Assembly: GCF_003363155.1 (NCBI RefSeq)
Contig: NZ_QRBE01000002.1
Location: forward strand, 503,753-567,752
DNA from: Dyella monticola
GTDB lineage: Bacteria; Pseudomonadota; Gammaproteobacteria; Xanthomonadales; Rhodanobacteraceae
Direction of reading: 5' to 3'
DNA length: 64,000 nt
Made by a program: the position numbers and the translations under genes. Shown in pieces: positions 1 to 13,066 of this stretch (position 1 is the first letter of the stretch; every line of letters starts with the position of its first letter). A model generated the notes under the pieces. The model ran no database searches. It had not been told where the DNA came from and saw only the letters and a program-made list of their open reading frames with translations.

Positions 1-89
1 TGCGCCGTCGTAATGACGTGATTGCGTTTGCGTCGGCACGTCCTGCACAGGGTGGCACGGGTGCGGTGGTTGTGCTGTTGAAGGGTTAG
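1..89 (+). CDS. C-terminal end of an unrecognised ORF (partial)
   Basis: An open frame enters from the left edge, starting with the codon at base 3, and stops with TAG at 87-89. The last residues read roughly RNDVIAFASARPAQ, then a Val/Leu-rich tail VVVLLKG. It converges on truD and overlaps its stop by four bases. With only 28 codons visible I cannot name a family, and the frame could be fortuitous. Confidence 0.35.
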   Translation, partial: RRRNDVIAFASARPAQGGTGAVVVLLKG

Positions 90-1102
90 GCGATGAGCTC
101 CCTGGCGACCACGGTGGCGTAAGCACCCGCTGGCAATTCGAAACTCAGTTCCAACGCTTCCTCACCCAGCCAGTGCCAGCGCAAGCCCGTGGGAAGCAAG
201 CGCAGAGGACGTCGTTCCTGCTCCATGCGCGCTGCCGCAAGGCCCTCGGCAAGATCAGCATGTTGCGCAGCTATAACGCGTTCCAGTTCTCCTGCCACCG
301 CCACTGTGGGTGGCTCGCCCTGCCCCCACAAGGGGCCAGAGGGATGGATATCGCCTTGCGCCAGGCGAGCTGCAAGCACATCGTCGAAAGGCTCCGGGCC
401 GAACCATGAGCGGGAACCGGCAAGCGACCAAATGTCGCCTTCCAGCGGTTTATCCCATGCATCGCGTTCCACGCGCGCGGCCAACACATTATTGAAAACG
501 TGTGAGCGCGCGGCGGAAAGCAGGATCGAGCGCTTGTCGCGGTCGACCCGACGCCCGGCGAACATGGCCCGCGCTTGCGCCACATTGCCGCCTTCACGAC
601 CGAAACGCTGCTCACCGAAATAGTTGGGCACACCACGCGCGGCGATGTTGCTTAGCACGTCCTCCGCATGCGATTGATCGCCACTGACATCGCGCAACAC
701 CAGCACAAATCGATTGCCGCGCAAAGCACCGCGCTTGAGTTTGCGCTTGTGCCGAGTGCTCGCTAGTATCTTGACCTCTGCGTGCGGAAACGCGCTCCAG
801 TCCGGATCGGCCTTGCCTGGCAATTGCACGCTGAAGGCCTGGCATGTAACGGCGTGCCGATCCTTCAGGCCGGCGTAACCGACATTCATGGGCGAAACGC
901 CGGCAAAACGCGCCAGTTCGCGCGCGACCCAATCGGTATTGGCATCGCGCTTTTCCACCCACAGCAGAGCGTGCTCGCCTTCGCCGTCGGCGTCGTAACC
1001 GAGAATTTCTTCGACGCGAAAATCTTCAGGTGTGCTGCGCAATACCGCTGTCAGAGGCGGCATGCCGTAAGCACGCGGTAGTTCGGATTCAAAAGAGGTC
1101 AT
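86..1102 (-). CDS. truD: tRNA pseudouridine(13) synthase TruD
   Basis: TruD converts U13 of tRNA-Glu to pseudouridine. The protein is 338 aa, close to the usual 340-350. The signature GLKDRHAV (residues 79-86) carries the catalytic Asp81, and the family motif NYFGEQRFG follows in the middle of the protein. The frame stays open upstream to 1234, but the ATG at 1102 (MTSFESEL) gives the normal N-terminus; the upstream residues read like translated repeat DNA. The gene lies 70 bases downstream of ftsB. In many gammaproteobacteria ispD and ispF come between these two genes, and here they are missing. Function is confident; the start is well supported. Confidence 0.93.
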   Translation of the reverse strand: MTSFESELPRAYGMPPLTAVLRSTPEDFRVEEILGYDADGEGEHALLWVEKRDANTDWVARELARFAGVSPMNVGYAGLKDRHAVTCQAFSVQLPGKADPDWSAFPHAEVKILASTRHKRKLKRGALRGNRFVLVLRDVSGDQSHAEDVLSNIAARGVPNYFGEQRFGREGGNVAQARAMFAGRRVDRDKRSILLSAARSHVFNNVLAARVERDAWDKPLEGDIWSLAGSRSWFGPEPFDDVLAARLAQGDIHPSGPLWGQGEPPTVAVAGELERVIAAQHADLAEGLAAARMEQERRPLRLLPTGLRWHWLGEEALELSFELPAGAYATVVARELIA

Positions 1103-1117
1103 GTGAAGCCGCACGCA

Positions 1118-1148
1118 ACCCCTTTCCCTGCAAACAAGGGAGAGGTGG
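1118..1148. repeat. Solitary GC-rich hairpin repeat between ftsB and truD
   Basis: The core pairs CTTTCCCTG with CAAGGGAGAG around a short loop. It resembles one arm of the paired hairpin elements at 2852-3001 and 39725-39860. It occupies most of the short gap where ispD and ispF would be expected. Assignment to one repeat family is by eye. Confidence 0.45.
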
Positions 1149-1172
1149 TTTTCCGTGACATTAGAGCCATCG

Positions 1173-1496
1173 TCAATTACCGCTGGTGCCCGACGCAGCA
1201 GGCGCAGCGGTGCTCGCCGCCGACTTCGGGACAACCTGGTAAAACGTCTCGCCAGGCTTGATCAAACCCAGCTCGCCGCGAGCACGCGCTTCCACTGCCT
1301 GCTCGCCGTGCTTGAGATCGTCCACATCGGCGGCAAGCGCCTGATTGCGCTGGGTGAGCTTGTCGTTTTCGTCTTGCTGTTTTTTGACCGCAGCACGCAA
1401 ACTCGTCACCTCGGACATACCACCGTGACTGGACCACAGTTCGACCTGCAGTCCAATCAGCAAAAGCAGCAGGATCAAGGCGACCCAACGCAACAT
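1173..1496 (-). CDS. ftsB: Cell division protein FtsB
   Basis: FtsB is a bitopic inner-membrane protein of the FtsQLB complex that links the early and late divisome. The 107-aa product has a short cytoplasmic N-terminus, one membrane helix (about residues 3-19, very Leu-rich) and a heptad-like coiled coil (about 28-70). The conserved region EARARGELGLIKPGE follows, and the tail is Ala/Ser-rich. It sits directly downstream of eno (20 bases), the standard eno-ftsB arrangement, and is probably co-transcribed with it. Confidence 0.93.
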   Translation of the reverse strand: MLRWVALILLLLLIGLQVELWSSHGGMSEVTSLRAAVKKQQDENDKLTQRNQALAADVDDLKHGEQAVEARARGELGLIKPGETFYQVVPKSAASTAAPAASGTSGN

Positions 1497-1516
1497 GGCT
1501 TAAGACACAACCTCGC

Positions 1517-3001
<1,485 letters not shown>

Positions 3002-3010
3002 GCTGATGCG

Positions 3011-5604
<2,594 letters not shown>

Positions 5605-5658
5605 TCAGCAGATCGCGCACCCTTAAGTTGTCCAGAAACGGCCCAACGACGCCCCTTT

Positions 5659-6669
5659 TCAGGCAAGCGTGACGACAGCTGCCACCCCGGTAGGTGACCG
5701 CACGACCTCGGGCAACGCAAATGGCAACCGGCAGGCGATGCGCTTGTGGTCATAACGGGGGCAAACAAAGTGCCAGTAACTGAACCCCTCGGCCATGTGC
5801 TGCATAAGCACACCCCAGGCCTGCAGTCCGGCAGGCAGCGCCTGGACCAAGCCCGGCAGCTTTGCCAACTCTGCGCGACACATACCTATCACGCAGTCGT
5901 ATGCAGACTCGAAGTTACACCCATACCAGTTCTGAATCAGCACGACAAGGTTTACTCGATCCGCGTCCTTTTCCACGCTCACCAACTCATTCACCATGGC
6001 AACGATTGCAGATGCCACCATCACCACGCGTCGCGCCGCCGGTAACTGATCCATATCCGCGATATCCACATCAATGAGCTGCGCAGTAGGAATCACTCCG
6101 ATGGTGATCAGACGCCTACGCAGATGAACCCACGGACTCACCTGGCCTTTCACATAGATGGAATGGTTTTCACTGGCGACCGTTCTTACCCATGTCATCA
6201 TCTTTCGGCGAAGCCGAGCGATGTAGTGGCTAGAGACGCCCAGGTTCTTGTAACCATCTATGATCGACCTCCATGCTCGGATGTATTGATCCTGTTCTTG
6301 CAAAGGTTCATCCGCCCATCGAAACGCACTTGCCACGCCATTCAGGATATCGTTCAGATCCGTTTCTTTTTCCATCACCAGGTCGTCCCAGAGCAACCAC
6401 AAGGTAATGTATTTCGAATACAGCAGAAGCTGTTCGTAACTTGCAAAGGGATGTGAAAAGCCTGCGTATCCCCACACCGCCATGCGCCTTACCTTTTCCA
6501 GATAGCACGGGTCAGGAATAAGCCCGAAAGCGTGCATCCACGCGATCGTCTCAGCCTCTATGTCGTGTGCGTAGGGTGAAAGTTTTACATGTTGAAGATG
6601 AAGCTCGCGACATTCGGCCACGCTCGAATTCGCCCAATGGTGCGTATGCGATTGATTAACGGTGTCCAT
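5659..6669 (-). CDS. Class I terpene synthase (terpene cyclase), orphan
   Basis: The 336-aa product carries the diagnostic metal-binding motifs of bacterial class I terpene cyclases. There is an Asp-rich motif DDLVME (Asp95, Asp96, Glu100) and an NSE triad NELVSVEKD (Asn227, Ser231, Asp235). Arg residues stand about 45 positions before the triad, and a C-terminal Arg305-Tyr306 pair is present. Such enzymes ionise a prenyl diphosphate, usually farnesyl or geranyl diphosphate, and cyclise it to a volatile terpene. The frame is open to 6738, but GGAGG lies six bases before the ATG at 6669. No prenyltransferase, P450 or methyltransferase gene adjoins it. It is isolated between pyrG and the cyo operon, so the substrate and product cannot be read from context. 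The family call is confident; the product is unknown. Confidence 0.88.
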   Translation of the reverse strand: MDTVNQSHTHHWANSSVAECRELHLQHVKLSPYAHDIEAETIAWMHAFGLIPDPCYLEKVRRMAVWGYAGFSHPFASYEQLLLYSKYITLWLLWDDLVMEKETDLNDILNGVASAFRWADEPLQEQDQYIRAWRSIIDGYKNLGVSSHYIARLRRKMMTWVRTVASENHSIYVKGQVSPWVHLRRRLITIGVIPTAQLIDVDIADMDQLPAARRVVMVASAIVAMVNELVSVEKDADRVNLVVLIQNWYGCNFESAYDCVIGMCRAELAKLPGLVQALPAGLQAWGVLMQHMAEGFSYWHFVCPRYDHKRIACRLPFALPEVVRSPTGVAAVVTLA

Positions 6670-6913
6670 GACCATCCTCCACTTCGTGTGGTTGGAAGCG
6701 ATCACATCGACGCATCGACAGGCAACGCGCAACACCACGCGCTTAAGAACCTATCGACTACACACTCGCTAACGAAGCACGCCAGAATCGGCAAGCAGAT
6801 TGATGCTATGCACACCGCCATAAAACACCCATCAATGGGCCGTTAAAATGGCCGGCGTGTCACGTGGCCCCTTTTTTCTCTTTGAGCGCGATCTAAAACT
6901 CAAAACGGCCCAT
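6670..6913. other. Intergenic region upstream of the terpene synthase
   Basis: No convincing gene is visible in this stretch, which must hold the terpene synthase promoter. It contains a short perfect dyad CCCATCAATGGG (6828-6839), followed by a second loose dyad, GGCC-GTTAAAAT-GGCC. I could not find a convincing -35/-10 pair on the minus strand. It ends at the terminator of the cyo operon. Confidence 0.4.
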
Positions 6914-6948
6914 AAAAAAAGCCTCCCAGGCAGGGAGGCTTTTCTTTT
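6914..6948 (-). terminator. Rho-independent terminator of the cyo operon
   Basis: A perfect stem of AAAGCCTCCC with GGGAGGCTTT (6918-6942) encloses the loop AGGCA. It is flanked by A-runs on the left and T-runs on the right, so it should work in both directions. It lies about 60 bases past the cyoD stop, as expected for the operon end, and would also block read-through toward the terpene synthase gene. Confidence 0.88.
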
Positions 6949-7006
6949 AGCAGCGTAAGGCGAGCCGACAACAATCCCGTCCCTGGGCGGGATCGCGAAC
7001 AGGCTT

Positions 7007-7375
7007 TTAGCCGATGCTCGAGGACATGGACTGCGTGACCGGATGCATCATGTACAGGTTCATGTTGTGCATGACCCACAGCGAACCCACCACGATGATG
7101 GCAATGATCAGCAGGGTGAACACACCAATCGACAGGTTGTCGCGCTGCCCTGGCGCCACGCTCATGTGCAGAAAGAACGCCAACTGCACCAGCAGCTGAG
7201 CAATGCAGAACACCACGATGCCTGGCATCACCAGATGCTGCGGCACCGCACCGCTCATCACGCAAGCGAACGACAGCACCGTGAGGATCAGCGACAACGC
7301 GAAACCGACAACGTAGGTTTTCAGGCTGCCGTGGGCATTGTGCTTGTGGGCTACGGAATGACCATGCTGGCCCAT
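7007..7375 (-). CDS. cyoD: Cytochrome o ubiquinol oxidase subunit IV
   Basis: CyoD is the small accessory subunit of the bo3-type quinol oxidase and helps copper-site assembly. The 122-aa protein has a His-rich N-terminus and three membrane helices (about residues 20-45, 50-72 and 85-108). It includes the typical segment LVQLAFFLHMSVAPGQRDN. It starts one base after the cyoC stop and is the last gene of the cyoABCD operon. No cyoE (haem O synthase) follows, because the terminator comes next. Confidence 0.93.
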   Translation of the reverse strand: MGQHGHSVAHKHNAHGSLKTYVVGFALSLILTVLSFACVMSGAVPQHLVMPGIVVFCIAQLLVQLAFFLHMSVAPGQRDNLSIGVFTLLIIAIIVVGSLWVMHNMNLYMMHPVTQSMSSSIG

Positions 7376-7376
7376 G

Positions 7377-8006
7377 TCAGAGCACTCCCATCAGATAGAC
7401 AAAACTGAACACGCAGATCCACACCAGGTCCAGGAAGTGCCAGAACAGGCTCAGGCACGACAGACGGCGCTGCACTGTATCGTTGAGACCGAACTTGCCG
7501 ACCATGTGCATCATCGCCAGCAGCCAGATCAGGCCACAGGTGACGTGCAGGCCGTGCGTGCCGACCAGACCGAAATAGGCCGATAGAAACGCACTGCGGT
7601 CGGGGCCGGCATGCTCGAACACGATCAGGTTGTGAAATTCGTGGATTTCCATGCCCACGAAGCCCGCACCGAACAGGAAGGTGACAAACAGCCACGCAAT
7701 CACCTTGTTGCGCTGGCCGGCATGCATGTTCAGCATCGCCAAGCCGAAGGTGAAGCTGCTGATCAGCAGCAGCATGGTTTCGCCGAACACGTATTTCAGA
7801 TCGAACAGCTCCTTGCCGGACGGGCCGCCAGCGGTGGCGTGTCCCAGTGCGGCAAAGGTGGCGAACAGGCCTGAAAAGATCAGGCAGTCGCTCATCAGGT
7901 AGATCCAGAACCCAAGCAGGGTCTTGGAGCCGTCGTCATGATGCTCGTGATCGTGAGCGCCGCCGTGTGCGACGACGCCATGATTAGCGGTAATAGCAGT
8001 ACTCAT
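7377..8006 (-). CDS. cyoC: Cytochrome o ubiquinol oxidase subunit III
   Basis: CyoC is the subunit III homologue of the haem-copper oxidase family and sits beside CyoB in the inner membrane. The 209-aa protein has five predicted membrane helices after a His-rich N-terminus (HDHEHHDDG). Typical motifs include [27 protein letters not shown] and [10 protein letters not shown]. The gene starts three bases after cyoB ends and is followed immediately by cyoD. Confidence 0.95.
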   Translation of the reverse strand: MSTAITANHGVVAHGGAHDHEHHDDGSKTLLGFWIYLMSDCLIFSGLFATFAALGHATAGGPSGKELFDLKYVFGETMLLLISSFTFGLAMLNMHAGQRNKVIAWLFVTFLFGAGFVGMEIHEFHNLIVFEHAGPDRSAFLSAYFGLVGTHGLHVTCGLIWLLAMMHMVGKFGLNDTVQRRLSCLSLFWHFLDLVWICVFSFVYLMGVL

Positions 8007-8009
8007 GGA

Positions 8010-10025
8010 TTAAGCCACCTTCTGGCCGGCCGATGCCGGATCCACGTTTTCGATCAGCTTGTGCAACGGCACCAGGCGCGCACGCTCGATCTTCTCGACC
8101 TCGGCACCTGGCACGTAGTAATCCACGTCGGTGTCATAGGCGCGTGCGATGAACGTGCCGACCATCGCGACCAGGCCGACAACGGCAAGCCACCAGATGT
8201 GCCACACCATGGCAAAGCCGAACACGGTACCAAAGGCCGCCATGATCAAGCCCGCGCCGGTATTGCGCGGCATGTGGATGTCGGCATAGTGCTCATGGCG
8301 CTTATAAGCGCGCTTGTGTTCTTTGTCGGCCCAGAACTGATCCAGCTCTTCCACCTGCGGCAGCACGGCGAAGTTGTAGAACGGCGCGGGTGAACTGGTG
8401 GCCCACTCCAGCGTGCGGCCGCCCCACGGATCACCGGTGAGATCACGGTTCTCGGCGCGATCACGGATGCTCACCGCGAACTGCAGCAGCATGAAGCCAA
8501 TGCCCAACGCGATGATGACTGCACCGACAGCAGCCACCACCAGATACGGCTGCCACGCCGGGTTCGCATAGTGGTTCATGCGACGCGTCATACCCATCAG
8601 GCCCAGCACGTACAGCGGCATGAAGGCCATATAGAAGCCAACCACCCAGCACCAGAACGAAGCTTTGCCCCAACGCTCTTCCAGCTTGAAGCCGAAGGCC
8701 TTCGGGAACCAGTAGTTGAGCGCGGCAAACAGACCGAACAGCACGCCGCCGATGATCACGTTGTGGAAGTGCGCGATCAGAAACAGGCTGTTATGCAGCA
8801 CGAAGTCCGCACCCGGCACGGCCAGCAGCACGCCGGTCATGCCACCGATGGTGAAGGTGACCATGAACGCGATCGTCCACATCATCGGCAAGGTGAAACG
8901 GATGCGGCCGCGGTACATGGTGAACAACCAGTTGAACAGCTTCACACCGGTCGGGATCGAAATGATCATGGTCGAAATGCCGAAGAAGGCATTCACGTCC
9001 GCGCCCGACCCCATGGTGAAGAAGTGGTGCAACCACACCACAAAGGATGCAATACCGATACCCGCGGTGGCATACACCATCGACTTGTAACCGAACAACG
9101 GCTTGCCCGAGAACGTGGCCACGATTTCGGAAAACGCGCCGAAACACGGCAGGATCAGGATGTACACCTCAGGGTGACCCCAGATCCAGATCAGGTTGAC
9201 GTAGAGCATGGCGTTGCCGCCAAGCTCATTGGTGAAGAAGTGCATATCCAGGTAACGGTCGGCCGCCAGCAGTGCCAGCGCGACCGTCAACACCGGGAAG
9301 GCCGCCACGATCAGGATGTTGGTGACCAGCGCCGTCCAGGTGAACACCGGCATCTGCATCATCTTCATGCCCGGCGTGCGCATACGCAGGATGGTGACGA
9401 TGAAGTTGATGCCACTCAGTGTCGTCCCCAGGCCGGATAGCTGCAGCGCCCAGATGTAGTAATCCACGCCTACCGAGGGACTGAACTTCAACTCCGACAG
9501 AGGCGGATATGCCAACCAGCCAGTGGCAGCGAAATCGCCCACGAACATCGAAATCATCACCAGCACCACGCCACAAGCCGTGAGCCAGTAGCTGAGCGAG
9601 TTCAGGAACGGATACGCCACATCGCGCGCGCCGATCTGCAGCGGCACCACAAGGTTCATCAAGCCCACCACGAACGGCATGGCCACGAAGAAGATCATGA
9701 TCACGCCGTGGGCAGTGAAGATCTGATCGTAGTGATGCGGCGGCAGATAGCCGGCCGCGTCGGCCGAGGCAATCGCCTGCTGGGCGCGCATCATGATGGC
9801 GTCGGTAAAGCCGCGTACGAGCATCACGATCGCAAGGATGACGTACATGATGCCGATGCGCTTGTGATCCACCGTGGTGAACCATTCGCTCCACAAATAA
9901 CCCCACTTGCGCTGGAAAGTCAGCCAGCCAAGCAGCGCCGCCATACCAAGAGACACCATCAACAGGGTGCCCATGATGATCGGCTCATGGAAAGGAATGG
10001 CCGATAAAGAAAGTTTTCCGAACAT
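8010..10025 (-). CDS. cyoB: Cytochrome o ubiquinol oxidase subunit I
   Basis: CyoB is the catalytic subunit that reduces O2 to water with electrons from ubiquinol and pumps protons. It carries haem b, haem o3 and CuB. The 671-aa protein has the normal length. Visible signatures are [14 protein letters not shown] (with a CuB-ligand His and the cross-linked Tyr) and the haem-ligand region [14 protein letters not shown]. It lies between cyoA and cyoC with gaps of only three bases, so it belongs to one transcript. Confidence 0.97.
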   Translation of the reverse strand: MFGKLSLSAIPFHEPIIMGTLLMVSLGMAALLGWLTFQRKWGYLWSEWFTTVDHKRIGIMYVILAIVMLVRGFTDAIMMRAQQAIASADAAGYLPPHHYDQIFTAHGVIMIFFVAMPFVVGLMNLVVPLQIGARDVAYPFLNSLSYWLTACGVVLVMISMFVGDFAATGWLAYPPLSELKFSPSVGVDYYIWALQLSGLGTTLSGINFIVTILRMRTPGMKMMQMPVFTWTALVTNILIVAAFPVLTVALALLAADRYLDMHFFTNELGGNAMLYVNLIWIWGHPEVYILILPCFGAFSEIVATFSGKPLFGYKSMVYATAGIGIASFVVWLHHFFTMGSGADVNAFFGISTMIISIPTGVKLFNWLFTMYRGRIRFTLPMMWTIAFMVTFTIGGMTGVLLAVPGADFVLHNSLFLIAHFHNVIIGGVLFGLFAALNYWFPKAFGFKLEERWGKASFWCWVVGFYMAFMPLYVLGLMGMTRRMNHYANPAWQPYLVVAAVGAVIIALGIGFMLLQFAVSIRDRAENRDLTGDPWGGRTLEWATSSPAPFYNFAVLPQVEELDQFWADKEHKRAYKRHEHYADIHMPRNTGAGLIMAAFGTVFGFAMVWHIWWLAVVGLVAMVGTFIARAYDTDVDYYVPGAEVEKIERARLVPLHKLIENVDPASAGQKVA

Positions 10026-10028
10026 GGC

Positions 10029-10958
10029 CTACTCCGCCGCCTTGGCGTGATCGTTGTTCGAGGGAATGGCGCTGGCTTGCGCGGGTTCCGTGCCGATCTT
10101 GTTCATCTGCATATCGCCCATGTACTGGCCGATGATGCTGTCGAACAGACCAGGCTTGACGTTTGCGTAGTACGTCACCGGCACCTTCTCGCTCGGCTGC
10201 GTCAGCGCGTGATAGGTCGGCGCGTCGAGATTCAGCGGGCTGGCTTTCACCTTGTTGATCCAGTCCTGGAAGCCCTGCTGCGATGTCGCCACGGCAGTGA
10301 AGTGCATGTCCGAGAAGCCCGCGCCGCTGTAGTTGCTCGACAGGCCGGCAAAGGTGCCCGGCTGGTTCGCAATCAGGTTGAGCTGCGTCTTCATACCGGC
10401 CATGGCGTAGATCTGGCTGCCCAGCTGCGGGATGAAGAACGCATTCATCACCGAATCGGACGTGATATCAAAATGCACCGGCACGTTGGTCGGCATGGCC
10501 AATTCGTTGACGCTTGCCAAGCCGTAATCCGGATAGATGAAGACCCACTTCCAGTCCATCGATACCGCTTGGATGGTGATGGGCTTGACCTGGCTCGCCA
10601 GCGGCTTGTACGGATCGAGCGCATGCGTGCTGCGCCAGGTGATCGTGCCAAGAATGGCGATGATGATGCATGGAATGGTCCACACCACCGCCTCGATCGC
10701 GGTCGAATGCGACCATTTCGGCGCATAGGTGGCCTTGGTGTTGGTGGAACGATAACGCCAGGCGAAGATCAAGGTCATCGCAATGACCGGGACGACGACC
10801 AGCAGCATGAGACCCGTGGCGATCAGGATCAGCGATTTTTCCTGCATGCCGATATCGCCTTTGGGCGACAGGACGTCCAGGTTACAACCGCTGAGCAACA
10901 GCACGGCGAGGCCTGCGCATGACCAGCGCAAGGCGGAGACGAGGGAACGCTTGTTCAC
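10029..10958 (-). CDS. cyoA: Cytochrome o ubiquinol oxidase subunit II
   Basis: CyoA is the quinol-oxidase subunit II. It has a lipoprotein signal, two membrane helices and a periplasmic cupredoxin fold that lacks CuA. The 309-aa form starts at a GTG (10958) and reads VNKRSLVSALRW, followed by the lipobox LLLSGC. The core has the quinol-oxidase motif VSMDWKWVFIYPDYG, and the CuA ligands of cytochrome c oxidases are absent. The frame is open to 11090, but the upstream residues look non-coding. It is the first gene of cyoABCD and diverges from the aminopeptidase gene, leaving a 208-base shared promoter region. Confidence 0.93.
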   Translation of the reverse strand: MNKRSLVSALRWSCAGLAVLLLSGCNLDVLSPKGDIGMQEKSLILIATGLMLLVVVPVIAMTLIFAWRYRSTNTKATYAPKWSHSTAIEAVVWTIPCIIIAILGTITWRSTHALDPYKPLASQVKPITIQAVSMDWKWVFIYPDYGLASVNELAMPTNVPVHFDITSDSVMNAFFIPQLGSQIYAMAGMKTQLNLIANQPGTFAGLSSNYSGAGFSDMHFTAVATSQQGFQDWINKVKASPLNLDAPTYHALTQPSEKVPVTYYANVKPGLFDSIIGQYMGDMQMNKIGTEPAQASAIPSNNDHAKAAE

Positions 10959-11166
10959 GAACGACTCTTCGGGAGGACTGATTGGGAGGTGTCGTTGGGG
11001 AAACGACCTATATAGGATATCGCGCCGCAGCAAGATGTGACTAGTCCGGCGGCCATCCCCGTGGCTAGGCAGAATGTCGCGGCAGCGCACAGGGCGCTAT
11101 TTCAAGCGCGCGACAAGCCCGTACGCGTAGATAAAGCACGCACGATATGCCTGCTACCATGCGCGC

Positions 11167-12966
11167 ATGAGCACTCCTATTCCCGCCCGCATTGCCGCCT
11201 TGCGCGAAGCGATGGCCAAGCACGGCGTCGCCGCATGCCTCGTTCCTACCGCTGATCCGCATCTGTCCGAGTACTTGCCCGCGCATTGGCAGGCACGCGA
11301 ATGGTTTTCCGGTTTCGACGGTTCGGCCGGCACGCTGCTGGTCACCGCCAAGGAAGCGGGCCTGTGGACGGACTCGCGCTATTTCTCGCAGGCCGAACAA
11401 CAGCTGGCCGGCACGGGTGTTGCGCTGATGAAGCAACGCGTCGCACACGCGCCCGAGCACCTGATCTGGTTGCAGCAGCATTTGCATCAGGGCGACGTCG
11501 CTGCCATGGCCGGCGATAGCGTATCGGTGGCGACACAACGGAACATCGAACAACTGCTCGGCCAGGTCGGTGCCGGCCTGCGCGTTGACCTGGATCTGCC
11601 GGGCATCGCCTGGACCGGTCGCCCTGCTCTTCCCGCCGCGCCGATCTTCGAGCACCCGATGGCCTACGCCGGCACATCACGCGCGCAAAAGTTCGAGAAG
11701 TTGCGTGGCGCATTACGCAAGCAGCACGTTACTCACCATCTTGTCTCCAGCTTGGACGACATTGCGTGGCTCACCAACCTCCGTGGCAGTGACGTCGAGT
11801 GCAACCCGGTCTTTCTCGCGCACTTGCTGGTGGAAACCGCCGGCTCCGCCACGCTATTGGTCGATCGCAGCAAACTCAGCGATCAATTGGTCGCCTCCCT
11901 CACGGGCGAAGGCATCCACATCGCCGGCTACGCCATGCTGGGCGATGTACTGGGGGACCTCAAGGACGGTGATAGCTTGCTGTTCGACCCGGGCCGTGTG
12001 GTCAGCAACGTACTGAAGGCGGTCAAGGACGACGTCAAACAGGTCGAGGGCCCCAATCCGTCCACGGCGTTCAAAGCCATCAAGAGCGAAACCGAGCTGG
12101 CACACATCCGCGAATGCATGCGTCGCGACGGCACCGCATTGGTGCGCGCCTTCCGCCGCCTGGAGGAACGCCTTGCAGCAGGTATGACGCAGACCGAACT
12201 GGATGTGGACGCGCTGCTTCGCGATGAGCGCTCCGCACAACCGCATTTCATCGGCGAAAGTTTCGCCACCATCGCCGGCTATATGGAAAACGGCGCGCTA
12301 CCGCACTATCGCGCAACGCCTGAAGCCCACAACACCTTGCAGCGCCACGGGTTGCTGTTGATCGATTCCGGCGGCCAGTACCTGGGTGGCACCACCGACA
12401 TCACGCGCGTGCTGGCCCTCGGGCCGACCACGCCCGAGCAGCGACGCGACGCCACGCTCGTCATGAAAGGCATGATCGCGCTCTCGCGCGCCCGTTTTCC
12501 CAAGGGCGCCACCGGGCCGCAGCTGGATGCCCTGGCGCGCGCGCCGCTATGGGCCAGCGGCATGGACTACGGCCACGGCACCGGCCATGGCGTGGGCTAC
12601 TTTCTGAACGTGCACGAGGGGCCGCACGGCATTCGCCCACCGGTTTCCGGTGCCACGCTGGTTGCGCTGGAGCCGGGCATGATCACCTCGATCGAACCAG
12701 GCTTATATAAGCCTGCACGCCATGGCATCCGCCACGAAAACCTCGCCGTGGTAGTGGAGGCCGAGCAGACCGAATTTGGCGACTTCCACGCCTTCGAAAC
12801 CCTTACCCTCTGCCCGTTCGACCGCCGCGCGCTGGAACCGAGCCTGTTGAGCCCGGACGAACGAGCCTGGCTGGATGATTACCACGCCACCGTGCGGGCG
12901 GCGCTGTCGCCGCTGCTCGAGGATGCGGACCTGGCGTGGCTGGAGAAACATTGCGCACCGCTGTAA
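11167..12966 (+). CDS. Xaa-Pro aminopeptidase (aminopeptidase P, M24B), long three-domain form
   Basis: This metallopeptidase removes N-terminal residues that precede proline. The 599-aa protein has two creatinase-like N-terminal domains (about residues 5-310) and a C-terminal pita-bread M24 domain. The dimetal ligands are visible between about residues 400 and 525. They are Asp in LIDSGGQYL, Asp in GTTDITRV, His in the GHGTGHGVGY region, Glu in TSIEPGLY and Glu in RHENLAVV. It resembles the roughly 600-aa cytosolic APP1 type, not the shorter E. coli PepP. It is transcribed alone, divergent from cyoA, and about 100 bases before parE. Confidence 0.93.
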   Translation: MSTPIPARIAALREAMAKHGVAACLVPTADPHLSEYLPAHWQAREWFSGFDGSAGTLLVTAKEAGLWTDSRYFSQAEQQLAGTGVALMKQRVAHAPEHLIWLQQHLHQGDVAAMAGDSVSVATQRNIEQLLGQVGAGLRVDLDLPGIAWTGRPALPAAPIFEHPMAYAGTSRAQKFEKLRGALRKQHVTHHLVSSLDDIAWLTNLRGSDVECNPVFLAHLLVETAGSATLLVDRSKLSDQLVASLTGEGIHIAGYAMLGDVLGDLKDGDSLLFDPGRVVSNVLKAVKDDVKQVEGPNPSTAFKAIKSETELAHIRECMRRDGTALVRAFRRLEERLAAGMTQTELDVDALLRDERSAQPHFIGESFATIAGYMENGALPHYRATPEAHNTLQRHGLLLIDSGGQYLGGTTDITRVLALGPTTPEQRRDATLVMKGMIALSRARFPKGATGPQLDALARAPLWASGMDYGHGTGHGVGYFLNVHEGPHGIRPPVSGATLVALEPGMITSIEPGLYKPARHGIRHENLAVVVEAEQTEFGDFHAFETLTLCPFDRRALEPSLLSPDERAWLDDYHATVRAALSPLLEDADLAWLEKHCAPL

Positions 12967-12969
12967 CGG

Positions 12970-12998
12970 CCCCACCCTCCTCCCACAGGGAGAGGGTG
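12970..12998. repeat. Solitary GC-rich hairpin repeat between the aminopeptidase gene and parE
   Basis: The sequence CCCACCCTCCTCCC-ACA-GGGAGAGGGTG forms a hairpin similar to single arms of the paired elements at 2852-3001 and 39725-39860. It sits just after the aminopeptidase stop codon. It lacks a T-run, so it is not a standard terminator. Confidence 0.45.
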
Positions 12999-13066
12999 CG
13001 AAACGTCTTGACCTTACTCTCGCAGCAACCCATCCTCGCGCGTCTAACTCCATCGCACATTCCCGC

